From: an uncultured Prevotellaceae bacterium
GTDB taxonomy: Bacteria; Bacteroidota; Bacteroidia; Bacteroidales; Bacteroidaceae
DNA length: 64,000 bases
Assembly: GCA_902799765.1 (NCBI GenBank)
Contig: CADCBZ010000003.1
Span: forward strand, 1 to 64,000
Direction of reading: 5' to 3'
The notes below the pieces were generated by a model. The model was not told the origin of the DNA. It saw nothing but the letters and a program-made list of their open reading frames with translations, and ran no database searches. The position numbers and the translations under genes were made by a program. Positions 6,903-16,109 of this stretch are shown piece after piece. Numbering within the stretch: position 1 is the first letter of the stretch; each line of letters begins with the position of its first letter.

Positions 6903-7295
6903 TTAAGCCTCCTCTTTTTTACCAAGTTTTGCACGGCGCTTCTCAGCATACTCCACAGCATACTTGTCAAGTTTAACTGTCTGGAAACGGATCACTTTCT
7001 CGTCACGACGGAAAGCAGTCTCCAGTGTCTTAATCACTGATGGCTCAGCCTTAAACTCTACCAGGCAGTAGAAACCTGTAGACTTCTTCTGAATAGCATA
7101 AGCCATCTTCTTCAATCCCCAGGCCTCTTCGTTAATGATCTCTGCACCCTTATCGGTCAGGACCTTCTTGAATTTTGCGGCCGTTTCCTTCATCTGTTCA
7201 TCAGACAAAACGGGAGTTAAAATGAAAACGGTTGCGGGTGCAAAGGTACGAAATTTAGTGGAGAGTGGAGAGCGGAGAGCGGAGAGATATATCAA
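6903..7295 (-). CDS. rpsF: 30S ribosomal protein S6, start codon apparently missing
   Basis: From [15 protein letters not shown] onward the protein is an intact S6 (central block [22 protein letters not shown]). It partners S18 on 16S rRNA. The usual Bacteroidales beginning, Met plus about four residues before TVFIL, is absent. The frame instead continues upstream through GCACCCGCAACC into a canonical -7 promoter, TACCTTTG (7241-7248), and then a CTCTCC-rich repeat, opening only at a TTG (7295) that would lie upstream of the transcription start. The first ATG inside the gene (the M of DEQMKE) would remove the first beta strand. A deletion of the 5' leader and first codons, real or from assembly, fits best. 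Coordinates show the open frame, not a confident start. Confidence 0.8.
   Translation of the reverse strand: MIYLSALRSPLSTKFRTFAPATVFILTPVLSDEQMKETAAKFKKVLTDKGAEIINEEAWGLKKMAYAIQKKSTGFYCLVEFKAEPSVIKTLETAFRRDEKVIRFQTVKLDKYAVEYAEKRRAKLGKKEEA
7241..7248 (-). promoter_or_regulatory. -7 promoter element of the rpsF operon
   Basis: TACCTTTG followed by CACCCGC on the minus strand is a textbook Bacteroidetes -7 box. It abuts the rpsF coding sequence directly, leaving no room for a leader or start codon. Confidence 0.6.
7257..7288. repeat. Short tandem repeat GAGAG(T/C)G upstream of rpsF
   Basis: Four imperfect copies of a seven-to-eight-base GGAGAGC-type unit lie just upstream of the rpsF -7 box. 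On the minus strand they read as a CTCTCCGCTCTCC tract and may be prone to copy-number change. Confidence 0.5.
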
Positions 7296-7308
7296 TATTT
7301 AAGATTAT

Positions 7309-7491
7309 TTAATACTTTTCACTCTTTTTCTGCTGTCGAATGTGCTGCACGGCACCGATGATGATCAGGATCAGGCCTGCGAGCAAAACCAGATTACTGG
7401 AGGTCCATCCGGCGATGTACCCAACTATCAAAAGGAGGGCGCCGACCAAAATCAGCGCCACTCCCATGTATGATCCAAGTCCCGACATCAT
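7309..7491 (-). CDS. Small two-helix membrane protein, translationally coupled to rprY
   Basis: A 60-residue protein with two hydrophobic segments (about 8-26 and 32-48, the second LVLLAGLILIIIGAV) and a basic C-terminus (HIRQQKKSEKY), so both ends are probably cytoplasmic. Its ATG overlaps the rprY stop as ATGA (7491-7488), which implies coupled translation. No enzymatic motif is present. Small membrane proteins in this position sometimes modulate a partner sensor kinase, but that is only a suggestion from position. The family is unrecognised. Confidence 0.65.
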   Translation of the reverse strand: MMSGLGSYMGVALILVGALLLIVGYIAGWTSSNLVLLAGLILIIIGAVQHIRQQKKSEKY

Positions 7492-8189
7492 GCCTCCTGA
7501 TCAGGGGTGATAAGCTTGTAGCCCTTGCCGTGGATATTGATGATCTCAATCTGAGGATCGTCCTTCAGATGCTTACGCAGTTTGGTGATATAGACATCCA
7601 TCGAACGTGCATTGAAGTAGTTGTCGTCAATCCATATGGTCTTCAGGGCAAAGTCGCGCTGCAGGATCTCGTTGGCATGACTGCAGAGCAGTGCCAGCAG
7701 CTCATTCTCCTTCGTGGTGAGTTTGGTCTGCTTGTCGTTGATGCTCAGCAGCTGCTTCTGGGTGTCGAAGGTGAAGCTACCGATACGATAAACGGTAGAT
7801 TCCTTGGTCTTCTTACCCTTGGTGCGGCGCAGGATAGCCTCAATACGGAACACGAGCTCTTCCATTGAGAAGGGTTTGGTGATATAATCGTCGGCACCGA
7901 TCTTGAAGCCTTCGAGTATATCCTCCTTCAGCGTCTTGGCAGTGAGGAAGATAATGGGCACGTCGGCATTGGCAGAGCGGATCTCCTGAGCCAGCGTGAA
8001 ACCGTCTTTCTTCGGCATCATCACATCGAGCACGCAGATATCGAACTTGTTTTTCAAGAAAGCCTTGAATCCGGCATCGCCGTCGGCACAGAGTTCAGCT
8101 ACAAAGCCTTTGGCCTGCAGATACTCACGGAGCAGCATTCCGAGGTTCTCATCATCCTCGCAAAGCAAAATTTTCAGTTTCTCTTCCAT
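7488..8189 (-). CDS. rprY: OmpR-family response regulator (RprY type)
   Basis: The receiver domain (residues 1-120) has the acidic pocket EDD (11-13), phosphoacceptor Asp55 in CVLDVMMP, Thr83 and Lys85 in FLTAKT. A winged-helix DNA-binding domain follows (about 130-230) with RSMDVYITKLRKHLK as recognition helix region and HGKGYKLI as wing. The sequence resembles Bacteroides RprY, a transcription factor paired with sensor RprX. It lies 25 bases after the rprX pseudogene in the same operon. The regulator itself is complete, but its cognate kinase is frameshifted, so its phosphorylation state in this strain is uncertain. Confidence 0.9.
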   Translation of the reverse strand: MEEKLKILLCEDDENLGMLLREYLQAKGFVAELCADGDAGFKAFLKNKFDICVLDVMMPKKDGFTLAQEIRSANADVPIIFLTAKTLKEDILEGFKIGADDYITKPFSMEELVFRIEAILRRTKGKKTKESTVYRIGSFTFDTQKQLLSINDKQTKLTTKENELLALLCSHANEILQRDFALKTIWIDDNYFNARSMDVYITKLRKHLKDDPQIEIINIHGKGYKLITPDQEA

Positions 8190-8214
8190 AATTGTTCTTA
8201 TTTAATTGTTAATA

Positions 8215-9736
8215 CTATGAATTATCTTCTTTAAGCGTGGGGAGGGTGACGGTGAAAGTGGTGCCTTTGCCGAGTTCACTCTCGCACTTGATGTCGCCCT
8301 CATGGAGGGTGATGATCTTCTTGACGTAGGCCAGACCCAAGCCAAAGCCTTTCACATCGTGGACATTACCCGTGTGGACACGATAGAACTTATCAAAGAT
8401 CTTCTTGACGTTCTCCTTCTTGATACCCAGACCTGTGTCGCGGATTGAGAAACACAGACGGTCTTTGTCGTTCCAGGTGCGGATATAGATATCCAAAGGC
8501 TCTTCGGGCTTACGGTATTTCACGGCATTGTCCATCAGATTGGTGATGGCATTCTGGAAATGCACCTCATCGACGAAGATGGCAGAATCTACAGCTTCGA
8601 TCTCGGTATAGATCTTACCACCCGTATGCTCCACACGAAGCGTGAAAGAACTGGCAATCGTCTCCAAGAGTTCGTTGAGGTCGAGTTCCTTCTTCTTGAA
8701 GGTGGCCTGCTTGCGGTCGAACATCGACATCTGGAGCACTTTCTCCACCCAGATGCTGGAGCATGGAGGGGCTCTTCGTGACAGATTCATCGTTGAGCAT
8801 CTGTGCTGCCAGTGAGATACTGGAGATAGGCGTCTTGAGCTCGTGCGTCATATTGTTGATGAAGTCGTTCTTGATCTCATTATAGCGCTTCTGACGGAAG
8901 ATGACCACAATGGTGAAGATAAACGTGATGATCAGCACTATCGTGAACACCATTGCAGGAATCATAAAGCGGACGCTGGAGAAGATGTAAGAGTTCATGT
9001 CGGGGAAGTGAATCATCACGACACCCATCTTCGGCGAAGGGTCATTACGGAAAAGCGTCTGCCTATAAGTATATTCCTCACCTTCTTCAGAGTAGTCCGG
9101 ACAACGGTAGATCTCGCGACCATCGGCAGTCTGTACGCGGAAGTGATATGGGATATTTACGCCGTTATTCATGAGCTCGGCACGGATATCCTGATCGAGC
9201 AACTTGAAGTTGATACGTTCCTTCAAGGGCTTGTCTGAAGCTGTATAAAGGATATTATATACCACCTCATCGAGCAGAGCCTTCTGATAGACATAGCGGT
9301 TGCGCACAATCTCCTGCAGCGATTTCGATGCCTCGGAGATAGAGTTCTTGTCGGTACGTAGGATCATGGCCTTAGGCACATTGGCGGGCTTGATGGCGAA
9401 TGTCTTCAACTCGAAAGAGGAATAGACGGTACCGTCGTCGGCAGCCACAGCAAACTGATGGCTCTGCTTGATGGTACCATCGAGACCATCGACCATTACG
9501 GAGTCCTGATGGAAGGCCTTGCGCTCTGTCTGCTTCACATCCTTCTCCAGATAACGAAGCGTCTCGTTCATCTCCAGGTTACGGGAAGCCTGATAGAGAC
9601 TGCGGTTGACAGACTCATCGAACTGCTCCTTCTTCATCTTGGTCATCTCTTCGATATATGAGATCTGCAAGAACAGAAGGCCTGCAAACGAGAAGCCCAT
9701 GACTATGGCGATGATCCAAATTGTACTTTTCTTCAT
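8215..9736 (-). pseudogene. rprX: Sensor histidine kinase (RprX type), frameshifted after the H box
   Basis: The first frame (9736 to about 8753) encodes a membrane sensor: transmembrane helix 1 at residues 5-26, a periplasmic domain, helix 2 at about 256-280 and the phosphoacceptor His298 in MTHELKTPISS. After SPSMLQH (residue 328) it drifts into nonsense. A second frame picks up at about 8750 with VEKVLQMSMFDRK, then N box (NLMDNAVKY), G1 box (DTGLGIKKEN) and G2 box (GFGLGLAY), ending at 8215. Intact homologues have about 15 more residues at the junction, so a deletion of roughly 40-50 bases that is not a multiple of three is implied. The kinase should be inactive unless the break is an assembly error. 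Confidence 0.85.
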
Positions 9737-9758
9737 TGCTATCTTTAATATTCATCTG

Positions 9759-9766
9759 CAAAAGTA
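9759..9766 (-). promoter_or_regulatory. -7 promoter element of rprX-rprY
   Basis: TACTTTTG followed by CAG on the minus strand fits TAnnTTTG. It lies 22 bases upstream of the rprX ATG (9736). Confidence 0.55.
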
Positions 9767-9865
9767 AGGCAATTCTTAAAATAAAGAGTGTTATATGTTA
9801 ATTATTTATTCGAATTTTACCATCATTAACAATAAACACACTTTTTGATTGCATATTATCAAACA

Positions 9866-9901
9866 TAAAAATTCCCCGCAGGCGTAAACCCACGGGGAAA
9901 C
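9866..9901 (-). terminator. Rho-independent terminator of the EF-G2 gene
   Basis: On the minus strand TTTCCCCG and CGGGGAA pair around a 14-base loop and run into ATTTTTATG. It lies about 20 bases after the stop at 9922. Confidence 0.8.
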
Positions 9902-9921
9902 CTATGTTTTCAGAATCAGGA

Positions 9922-12081
9922 TTAATCCTCTTCCTTCATCTCAGCCTCATGCTCCTTAATCAGCGTCTGCTGGATATCGTTCGGTACAAGCTCATAGCTT
10001 GAGAAGCTTGTGGTGAACGAAGCACGACCACCAGTCAGTGAAGACAGGGCGATAGAGTAGCTAGCCAACTCCTTGAGAGGAATCTTTGCAGTCAGCTTCT
10101 GGTAACCGCTCTCTGAGTCCATACCCATGATGATGGCACGACGACCCTGGAGGTCAGACATCACATCACCCATATAATCAGCGGGCACGAGTACCTCGAG
10201 ATCATAGATAGGCTCGAGCACCTTAGGACCAGCCTCCTTAAAGGCTGCAGAGAAGGCGTTACGGGCTGCCAGCATGAATGAGAGCTCGTTAGAATCTACG
10301 GGGTGCATCTTACCGTCATATACAATCACGCGAACGTCGCGGGCATAAGAACCTGTCAGAGGTCCTTGCTCCATGCGCTCCATCACACCCTTCAGAATTG
10401 CAGGCATGAAACGCGTATCGATGGCACCACCAACCACTGAGTTGATGAAGACGAGCTTACCACCCCACTCCAGATCCTTCTCTTCCTTCGACTTGATATT
10501 CATCTTGAACTCCTGGCCATTGATGGTGAATGAGGTAGGATCAGGCATACCGTCAGTGTAAGGCTCTACAATCAGATGAACCTCACCAAACTGTCCGGCA
10601 CCACCAGACTGCTTCTTATGACGATAGTCGGCACGAGCCATCTTCGTGATAGTCTCACGATATGGAATCTTCGGCTCCTGATATTCAATCTGGATCTTCT
10701 CGTTATTCTCCATACGCCACTTCAAGGTACGCAGGTGGAACTCACCCTGACCATGAACGATGATCTGACGGAGCTCCTTAGACTGCTCAACAACCCATGT
10801 GGGATCCTCCTGGCGCATCTTCTGCAGAGCTGCCATCATCTTCTCAGTCTCTGCCTCGTTGACAGCCTTGATGGCACGAGAGAACTTAGAGTTAGGATAT
10901 TTGATGAAGTCGAACTTATTGTCGGTATCCTTGCCATTCAGGGTGTTACCAGTCTTCACGTCCTTCAGCTTCACGGTACAGCCGATATCACCGGCACGCA
11001 GCTCGTCAACCTGAATACGGTTGGCACCAGCGCAGGCATAGAGTGTACCCATGCGCTCCTTAGAACCACGATCAGCATTCGTCAAATCGTCGCCACTCTT
11101 CACAACACCACTCATCACCTTGAAGTACTGAACCTCACCGATATGAGGCTCAACACCAGTCTTGAAGAAATAGAGTGATGTGGGAGCAGAAGCATCGGCA
11201 GGAACATCCTTACCGGCAGCATTCTTAACCACAGGCATCTCGCTGACGAAAGGAACCACGTTGCCGAGGAACTCCATCAGACGACGAACACCCATATCAC
11301 GACCTGCGCAGACACAGAATACGGGGAAGATAGAGCGTGTTACCAAGCCCTTGCGGATACCCTCACGCATCTCATCCTCTGTGAGGTCCTCGCTCTCGAA
11401 GAACTTCTCCATCAGTGTGTCATCGCCAGCGGCAGCAGCCTCTACGAGAGCAGCCTTCCACTCCTTGGCCTTCTCCATCTGATCAGCAGGAATATCCTCA
11501 ATAATGGGAGCACCACCCTCGGGCTTCCAAGAGTACTTCTTCATCAACAGCACGTCAATCACACTGTTGAAGCCAGCACCCGTCTGGATAGGATACTGAA
11601 CGGGAACACAGTTAGGACCATAAACCTCTTTCAACTGATTCAGGATCTGGTCGAAGTCGCAGTTGTCACGATCCAGCTGGTTTACCAGGAAGATCACGGG
11701 CTTCTTCAGCTTCTCTGTGTTACGGAAAGCATTCATGGTGCCTACCTCAGGACCATACTGACCGTTGATGAGCAGCACAGCCTGGTCGGTGACATTCAGG
11801 GCAGTGATAGCACCACCTACGAAGTCATCGGAACCCGGACAGTCGATGATGTTCAGCTTCTTGTTATTCCACTCTACATGAAAAACAGTTGAGAACACCG
11901 AGTAGCCATATTCCTGTTCAACAGGGAAATAATCGCTCATGGTGTTCTTACCCTCTACGGTGCCGCGACGCTTGATGATGCCGGCCTCGTAAACCATTGC
12001 TTCGGCAAGAGTCGTCTTGCCGCTACCCGCACTGCCAAGCAGTGCAATGTTTTTAATTTCGTTCGTTTGATAAACTTTCAT
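9922..12081 (-). CDS. EF-G paralogue (EF-G2 type) with altered GTPase motifs
   Basis: Translation elongation factor G-like protein, 719 residues, with the full EF-G layout: G domain, domain II, and domains III-V (domain IV near HKKQSGGAGQFGEVHL). It differs from canonical EF-G at nucleotide-binding sites. The P-loop is GSAGSGKTT (16-24) instead of AHVDHGKTT; the G3 motif is DCPGSDDF (80-87) instead of DTPGHVDF, so the catalytic His is Ser84; G4 is NQLD (134-137) instead of NKxD. Bacteroides EF-G2 paralogues have been reported to support translocation with little or no GTP hydrolysis under carbon limitation, and these substitutions fit. It stands alone with its own terminator. The housekeeping EF-G must lie elsewhere. 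Confidence 0.85.
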   Translation of the reverse strand: MKVYQTNEIKNIALLGSAGSGKTTLAEAMVYEAGIIKRRGTVEGKNTMSDYFPVEQEYGYSVFSTVFHVEWNNKKLNIIDCPGSDDFVGGAITALNVTDQAVLLINGQYGPEVGTMNAFRNTEKLKKPVIFLVNQLDRDNCDFDQILNQLKEVYGPNCVPVQYPIQTGAGFNSVIDVLLMKKYSWKPEGGAPIIEDIPADQMEKAKEWKAALVEAAAAGDDTLMEKFFESEDLTEDEMREGIRKGLVTRSIFPVFCVCAGRDMGVRRLMEFLGNVVPFVSEMPVVKNAAGKDVPADASAPTSLYFFKTGVEPHIGEVQYFKVMSGVVKSGDDLTNADRGSKERMGTLYACAGANRIQVDELRAGDIGCTVKLKDVKTGNTLNGKDTDNKFDFIKYPNSKFSRAIKAVNEAETEKMMAALQKMRQEDPTWVVEQSKELRQIIVHGQGEFHLRTLKWRMENNEKIQIEYQEPKIPYRETITKMARADYRHKKQSGGAGQFGEVHLIVEPYTDGMPDPTSFTINGQEFKMNIKSKEEKDLEWGGKLVFINSVVGGAIDTRFMPAILKGVMERMEQGPLTGSYARDVRVIVYDGKMHPVDSNELSFMLAARNAFSAAFKEAGPKVLEPIYDLEVLVPADYMGDVMSDLQGRRAIIMGMDSESGYQKLTAKIPLKELASYSIALSSLTGGRASFTTSFSSYELVPNDIQQTLIKEHEAEMKEED

Positions 12082-12256
12082 ATCAATTTAGCTTTAGGTG
12101 AATAATTCTTTTTGTGGGCACGAAATTAGGCATTTTCCCACAAAATACCAAAGAAATCTTCCAAATATTAAACATTATTAGTAATTCTGAGCTTCGCTCG
12201 AAGATACTCACGCTCGAAAATACTCAAATACATTTGGTTTTTTGCTCGCTTAATCG

Positions 12257-12264
12257 TATCTTTG
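12257..12264 (+). promoter_or_regulatory. -7 promoter element of hemW with almost no leader
   Basis: TATCTTTG ends only eight bases before the ATG at 12273. Transcription starting a few bases after the box would give a leaderless or near-leaderless messenger. Confidence 0.55.
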
Positions 12265-12272
12265 CGGTGAAA

Positions 12273-13370
12273 ATGGCAGGTTTATACATTCATATTCCAT
12301 TTTGTAAGAGCCGTTGCGTGTATTGCGGCTTCTATTCCACCACGGGGCTGGAGCTTCGTGAAAGATACGTCGATGCCCTCTGTCGGGAGATGGAGATTAG
12401 AGGAGAGAGGAATGATATAGAGACGATATATTTAGGTGGGGGGACTCCGTCGCAGTTAAGTATCGAGCAATTACAACGCCTCTTTATATATATTAATAAG
12501 GTGAAAGAGGATGCTGAGATCACCATCGAAATGAACCCTGATGACGTAACGGCAGAATTTGCTGCTGAGTTACAGCAGCTCGGTGTCAATAGAGTGAGCA
12601 TGGGCGCACAGACTTTCAACGACGAAAGATTGCGTTTCCTGCATCGCCGACATAATGCCAAGCAGGTGCATCAGGCTGTGGAGACGTTACGCCAAGCAGG
12701 TTTCAAGAATATCAGCATCGACCTGATGTATGGTTTCCCAGAAGAGACACTTGATGACTGGAAAGCAGATATTGAGGAGGCACTGTCGCTGGATGTGGAG
12801 CATATTTCCTCCTATTGCCTGATGTATGAAGAAGGCACCCCACTCTATCAACTTCTGGAACAAGGCAAGGTGTCGGAGGTTGACGAAGAGCTGGAGCGAC
12901 AAATGTACTACACGTTAAAAGACCGTCTGGAAGCTGCAGGCTATGAACACTACGAGATTTCGAACTTTGCCAGACCTGGTTTCCGCAGCCGTCACAACAG
13001 CAGTTACTGGCAAGGCATCCCCTATATCGGCATCGGAGCCGCCGCCCATTCCTACGATATTAATACACGCAGCTGGAATATCGCCGATATCCGCCAGTAC
13101 ATCACAGGCATAGAGCAAGGACAACGACTTTATGAATCAGAAACACTCGATGAGGTTACTCGTTATAATGATGCCGTGACAGTTGCTTTAAGAACTTGTG
13201 AGGGATTAGACTTAAGCAAGCTGACGTCTGAGCAACGCACTTATTGCTTAGCAAACGCCCAAAAACACATTGACGCTAATCTGCTAAAGCTCCAAGACAA
13301 TCATCTCTCACTCACCAAAGAAGGACTCTTTATTAGCGACATGTTAATGAGTGACTTGATACTAATCTAA
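12273..13370 (+). CDS. hemW: HemW-type radical SAM protein
   Basis: A 365-residue radical S-adenosylmethionine protein related to oxygen-independent coproporphyrinogen oxidase. The iron-sulfur motif is CKSRCVYCGF. The aromatic residue after the third Cys, rather than a fourth Cys, favours HemW (a haem-handling protein) over true HemN. Other family marks are YLGGGTPSQL, MNPDDVT, VNRVSMGAQTFND and DLMYGFPEETLDDW. The start at 12273 was chosen because it opens directly with the conserved GLYIHIPFC strand and lies just after a promoter box; the longer frame from 12114 would start upstream of that promoter. It ends two bases from the convergent gene at 13373. Confidence 0.85.
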   Translation: MAGLYIHIPFCKSRCVYCGFYSTTGLELRERYVDALCREMEIRGERNDIETIYLGGGTPSQLSIEQLQRLFIYINKVKEDAEITIEMNPDDVTAEFAAELQQLGVNRVSMGAQTFNDERLRFLHRRHNAKQVHQAVETLRQAGFKNISIDLMYGFPEETLDDWKADIEEALSLDVEHISSYCLMYEEGTPLYQLLEQGKVSEVDEELERQMYYTLKDRLEAAGYEHYEISNFARPGFRSRHNSSYWQGIPYIGIGAAAHSYDINTRSWNIADIRQYITGIEQGQRLYESETLDEVTRYNDAVTVALRTCEGLDLSKLTSEQRTYCLANAQKHIDANLLKLQDNHLSLTKEGLFISDMLMSDLILI

Positions 13371-13372
13371 AT

Positions 13373-14317
13373 TTAAGGGATATTTCTTTGCCTTCTAAGT
13401 GCAAAGATGTAATATGCAATCAGAAGCGGATAGCCTATATAATATAAGGTGGTAATGCTAAACACTACATAGCAGACAGCACAGACGGCACCCAGACCTA
13501 TGAGATAAAGAATAGCCTCACCAAGTGGAAGCATACGGGTAACATCATCGACGGTGGCAATCGCTACGATAATAATGGCCCATACCGATGTAATGAATAC
13601 ACCCAGCCAGAAAGGCAAGGCAAAAGGATTGAGTGAAGGATGATAGTAAAAATGGCGCCACGTTTCAGGACCAAACAGTTGGATGCTGCTATACAATACT
13701 GCCGACGATGCAATGAGCAAACACAAGGCTGTGGGATAAAACGAGGGGATATCGTTGAAGTGAACAATCTTACACCCCTTACGCTTCAGACGACGCAGAC
13801 CATAGACTGCAGCTGTCACCACACAGAATGCCAGGAATACCAACAGATGAACATTTGAGAACTGATCGATGAACTGACTGATGGGATCATCGGGTGACAC
13901 CTTTCCCAACAGTTCATTCTCATGAATCCATCCGAAGGTGAGCTGATCACGCGCCACCTTCACCCATACAGAATCGATGGTATCAGCTGGTAGCGTCTTG
14001 ATATCTGCCACCACGATACGCTCATGCTTACGGATGGTGATGGAGTCCTTCTGCAGTTCACCCGTCTCTGACTCTATCTCCATCGATACGACATCGGGCA
14101 CAGACATATCTTCAGGTTGCTGAGCCACCAGGACTAAGGAGTCGCCAGTCACCACAAAGTTGTAGTTCTGCGTGTAGTGATGGGTGGTATAGAATGAGAT
14201 GGAATCGATCTGCTGACTGGTGAGATCCCAGGCATCAGGTGTTATCGGCCCACGGTTGTAGCAGCCACTCAACATCAGTACGAGGCATAACAGACTAACG
14301 AGCTTCCGCATAGACAT
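13373..14317 (-). CDS. Lipoprotein with C-terminal multi-pass membrane domain, unknown function
   Basis: The N-terminus is a lipoprotein signal ending in lipobox LSGC (Cys about residue 19). A soluble beta-rich domain follows to about residue 150 (including VWVKVARDQLTFGWIHENEL, reminiscent of SH3-like modules). Four or five hydrophobic helices follow (about 155-175, 195-212, 228-255, 262-285, 288-305) and a basic end. The soluble part should face the periplasm. No catalytic motif is recognised. It is the last gene of the eight-gene operon and its start overlaps the end of the U32 gene by 23 bases, implying coupled expression. Met3 is an alternative start. Confidence 0.7.
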   Translation of the reverse strand: MSMRKLVSLLCLVLMLSGCYNRGPITPDAWDLTSQQIDSISFYTTHHYTQNYNFVVTGDSLVLVAQQPEDMSVPDVVSMEIESETGELQKDSITIRKHERIVVADIKTLPADTIDSVWVKVARDQLTFGWIHENELLGKVSPDDPISQFIDQFSNVHLLVFLAFCVVTAAVYGLRRLKRKGCKIVHFNDIPSFYPTALCLLIASSAVLYSSIQLFGPETWRHFYYHPSLNPFALPFWLGVFITSVWAIIIVAIATVDDVTRMLPLGEAILYLIGLGAVCAVCYVVFSITTLYYIGYPLLIAYYIFALRRQRNIP

Positions 14318-16100
14318 TCATCTGACAATGTTGACAATCGAACTCAAGACGGAAGCGACGAGCATCGCCTAAAACGAGAGAAAGCGGTTCATGCCATGAA
14401 GGACGTTTCCCACCATGTTTGACACAATAGCCCAGACTATAACGGATGCAATGACGGCACTGCATGATAGGCCCATTCCCACCCTTCAACTCATAGGCCG
14501 TCAACGACGTTGCGCCATAGAACTGCTGAGAGAGACGGTTTGCAATATTATATAAATAAGGATAAGCGTATTTGCCTTCTCCACCCTTTTGTTTTTCTCT
14601 TTGGGAAACTGGTGTTTGGGGGCGAGACTTTACCTTCGACAATTCAGCTACCAACTGACGACGCATCTCAGAGAGTTGGCTATTGGGAATGAAATAATTA
14701 AAGTCATCAGGCACATCAACTTCCGTACACACATAGATAGTATCGCCCAACTTAGACAATTGTCGTATCAGATTCTTACGAGGCGACTTCTGTGCCAACT
14801 GATGTTCGGCAGCAAAATGCACAGTCACATCACCAGCACCCAACTCGAAACCATCGTCAACGGCACATAAGGCGATACGAACAGGAATCTTTCGTGTAGC
14901 ACTGGGTTTGTCGAGCATACGTTCAAACTCCTGATCGTTATTGCGATAGAGCGCCATCCCAGGGCGTAAGTTACGAGGCATCTTAAAAGGATAGATACGA
15001 TTGCCTTCCACGCGGTTAGCCCGCAGTCCCTCAAATTTCCGTTCCTCGTTCAGGAAACAGAGTCCGTCGCCATTGGCGAAACTCGTCACACCAGCCACAT
15101 TAAAGGAGTTTCCACGAATCTCCTTCACCGTACCCACAAACGCTCCTACTGCCTTAGGACTGTCGAAAGAGGCAATATCCGGCTGACGACCATTCAGGAA
15201 GTACGAGGTATAACCACGATTGAAGGTGCGGTTGAGATCTGGTGTAAAGGTGTATTCGCAAAAGCCCTGTGAAGCACGACGGTATTTGTCCGGATGCTGA
15301 CGTATAATAGCATTCAATCGCTCACTATAGGCGGCAGTCACATTCTTGACATATGCCACATCCTTCAGGCGTCCTTCAATCTTAAAAGAAGTGGCACCAG
15401 CCTCCACCAGTTTCTGCAGGTTGTCGCTCTGGTTCATATCCTTCAGCGACAACAGATAACGTTCATGTTCTATCTCCTTACCGTCAGCATCAACTAATGA
15501 AAAACGCATGCGACAGAACTGCGCACACTCACCACGGTTGGCACTGCGATGAAAGCAATGTTCTGAAGCATAGCAGATACCAGAATAGCTGACGCACAAC
15601 GCACCGTGGACAAAGACCTCTAGTTCGATACCAGGCACCTCACGATGAATCTCCGCAATCTCCTCTGCCGACAACTCACGGGCTAGGACTGCACGTGAGA
15701 ATCCGATATCCTGGAGCCAGCGCACTTTTTCCGCTGTACGATTATCCGTCTGCGTGGATGCATGAAGTGCCATCTGGCTCTGTTGTTCCTGGAGCATCGT
15801 AAGTACAGCCATATCCTGTACGAGGATAGCATCTACCCCAGCCTCCTCCAACTGACGAATGATTACTCTGACAGATTCTATCTCGTCATCATAGATAATG
15901 GTATTAAGCGTGACATAAACCTTAGCCCCAAACTGGTGGGCGTAATTGCACAACTGGCAGATATCATCAATACTGTTGCCTGCTGCCGCACGTGCTCCAA
16001 AACGTGGTGCACCGATATAGACGGCATCAGCGCCATGATCGATGGCTGCGATACCACATGCCAGATTCTTGGCGGGAGCTAAGAGTTCTAATGATGTCAA
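14295..16100 (-). CDS. Peptidase U32 family protein (RNA hydroxylation type)
   Basis: 601 residues with the U32 N-terminal barrel (LELLAPAKNLACGIAAIDHG, ADAVYIGAPRFGARA) and the conserved cysteine cluster VFVHGALCVSYSGICYASE, then HCFHRSANRGECAQFCR, likely to hold an iron-sulfur cluster. Despite the peptidase name, bacterial members such as RlhA and TrhP are linked to hydroxylation of 23S rRNA or tRNA. The long C-terminal region, with its own Cys/His groups near the end (MQCRHCIRYSLGYC, then FDCQHCQMN), is the Bacteroidetes form. It lies nine bases after metA. Which RNA it acts on cannot be told from sequence. Confidence 0.85.
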   Translation of the reverse strand: MTSLELLAPAKNLACGIAAIDHGADAVYIGAPRFGARAAAGNSIDDICQLCNYAHQFGAKVYVTLNTIIYDDEIESVRVIIRQLEEAGVDAILVQDMAVLTMLQEQQSQMALHASTQTDNRTAEKVRWLQDIGFSRAVLARELSAEEIAEIHREVPGIELEVFVHGALCVSYSGICYASEHCFHRSANRGECAQFCRMRFSLVDADGKEIEHERYLLSLKDMNQSDNLQKLVEAGATSFKIEGRLKDVAYVKNVTAAYSERLNAIIRQHPDKYRRASQGFCEYTFTPDLNRTFNRGYTSYFLNGRQPDIASFDSPKAVGAFVGTVKEIRGNSFNVAGVTSFANGDGLCFLNEERKFEGLRANRVEGNRIYPFKMPRNLRPGMALYRNNDQEFERMLDKPSATRKIPVRIALCAVDDGFELGAGDVTVHFAAEHQLAQKSPRKNLIRQLSKLGDTIYVCTEVDVPDDFNYFIPNSQLSEMRRQLVAELSKVKSRPQTPVSQREKQKGGEGKYAYPYLYNIANRLSQQFYGATSLTAYELKGGNGPIMQCRHCIRYSLGYCVKHGGKRPSWHEPLSLVLGDARRFRLEFDCQHCQMNVYAEAR

Positions 16101-16109
16101 GTCCGAACG

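Noticed and set aside
12273..13370. HemN (true oxygen-independent coproporphyrinogen oxidase)
   Set aside because: The iron-sulfur motif lacks the fourth Cys typical of HemN and the protein has the HemW length.
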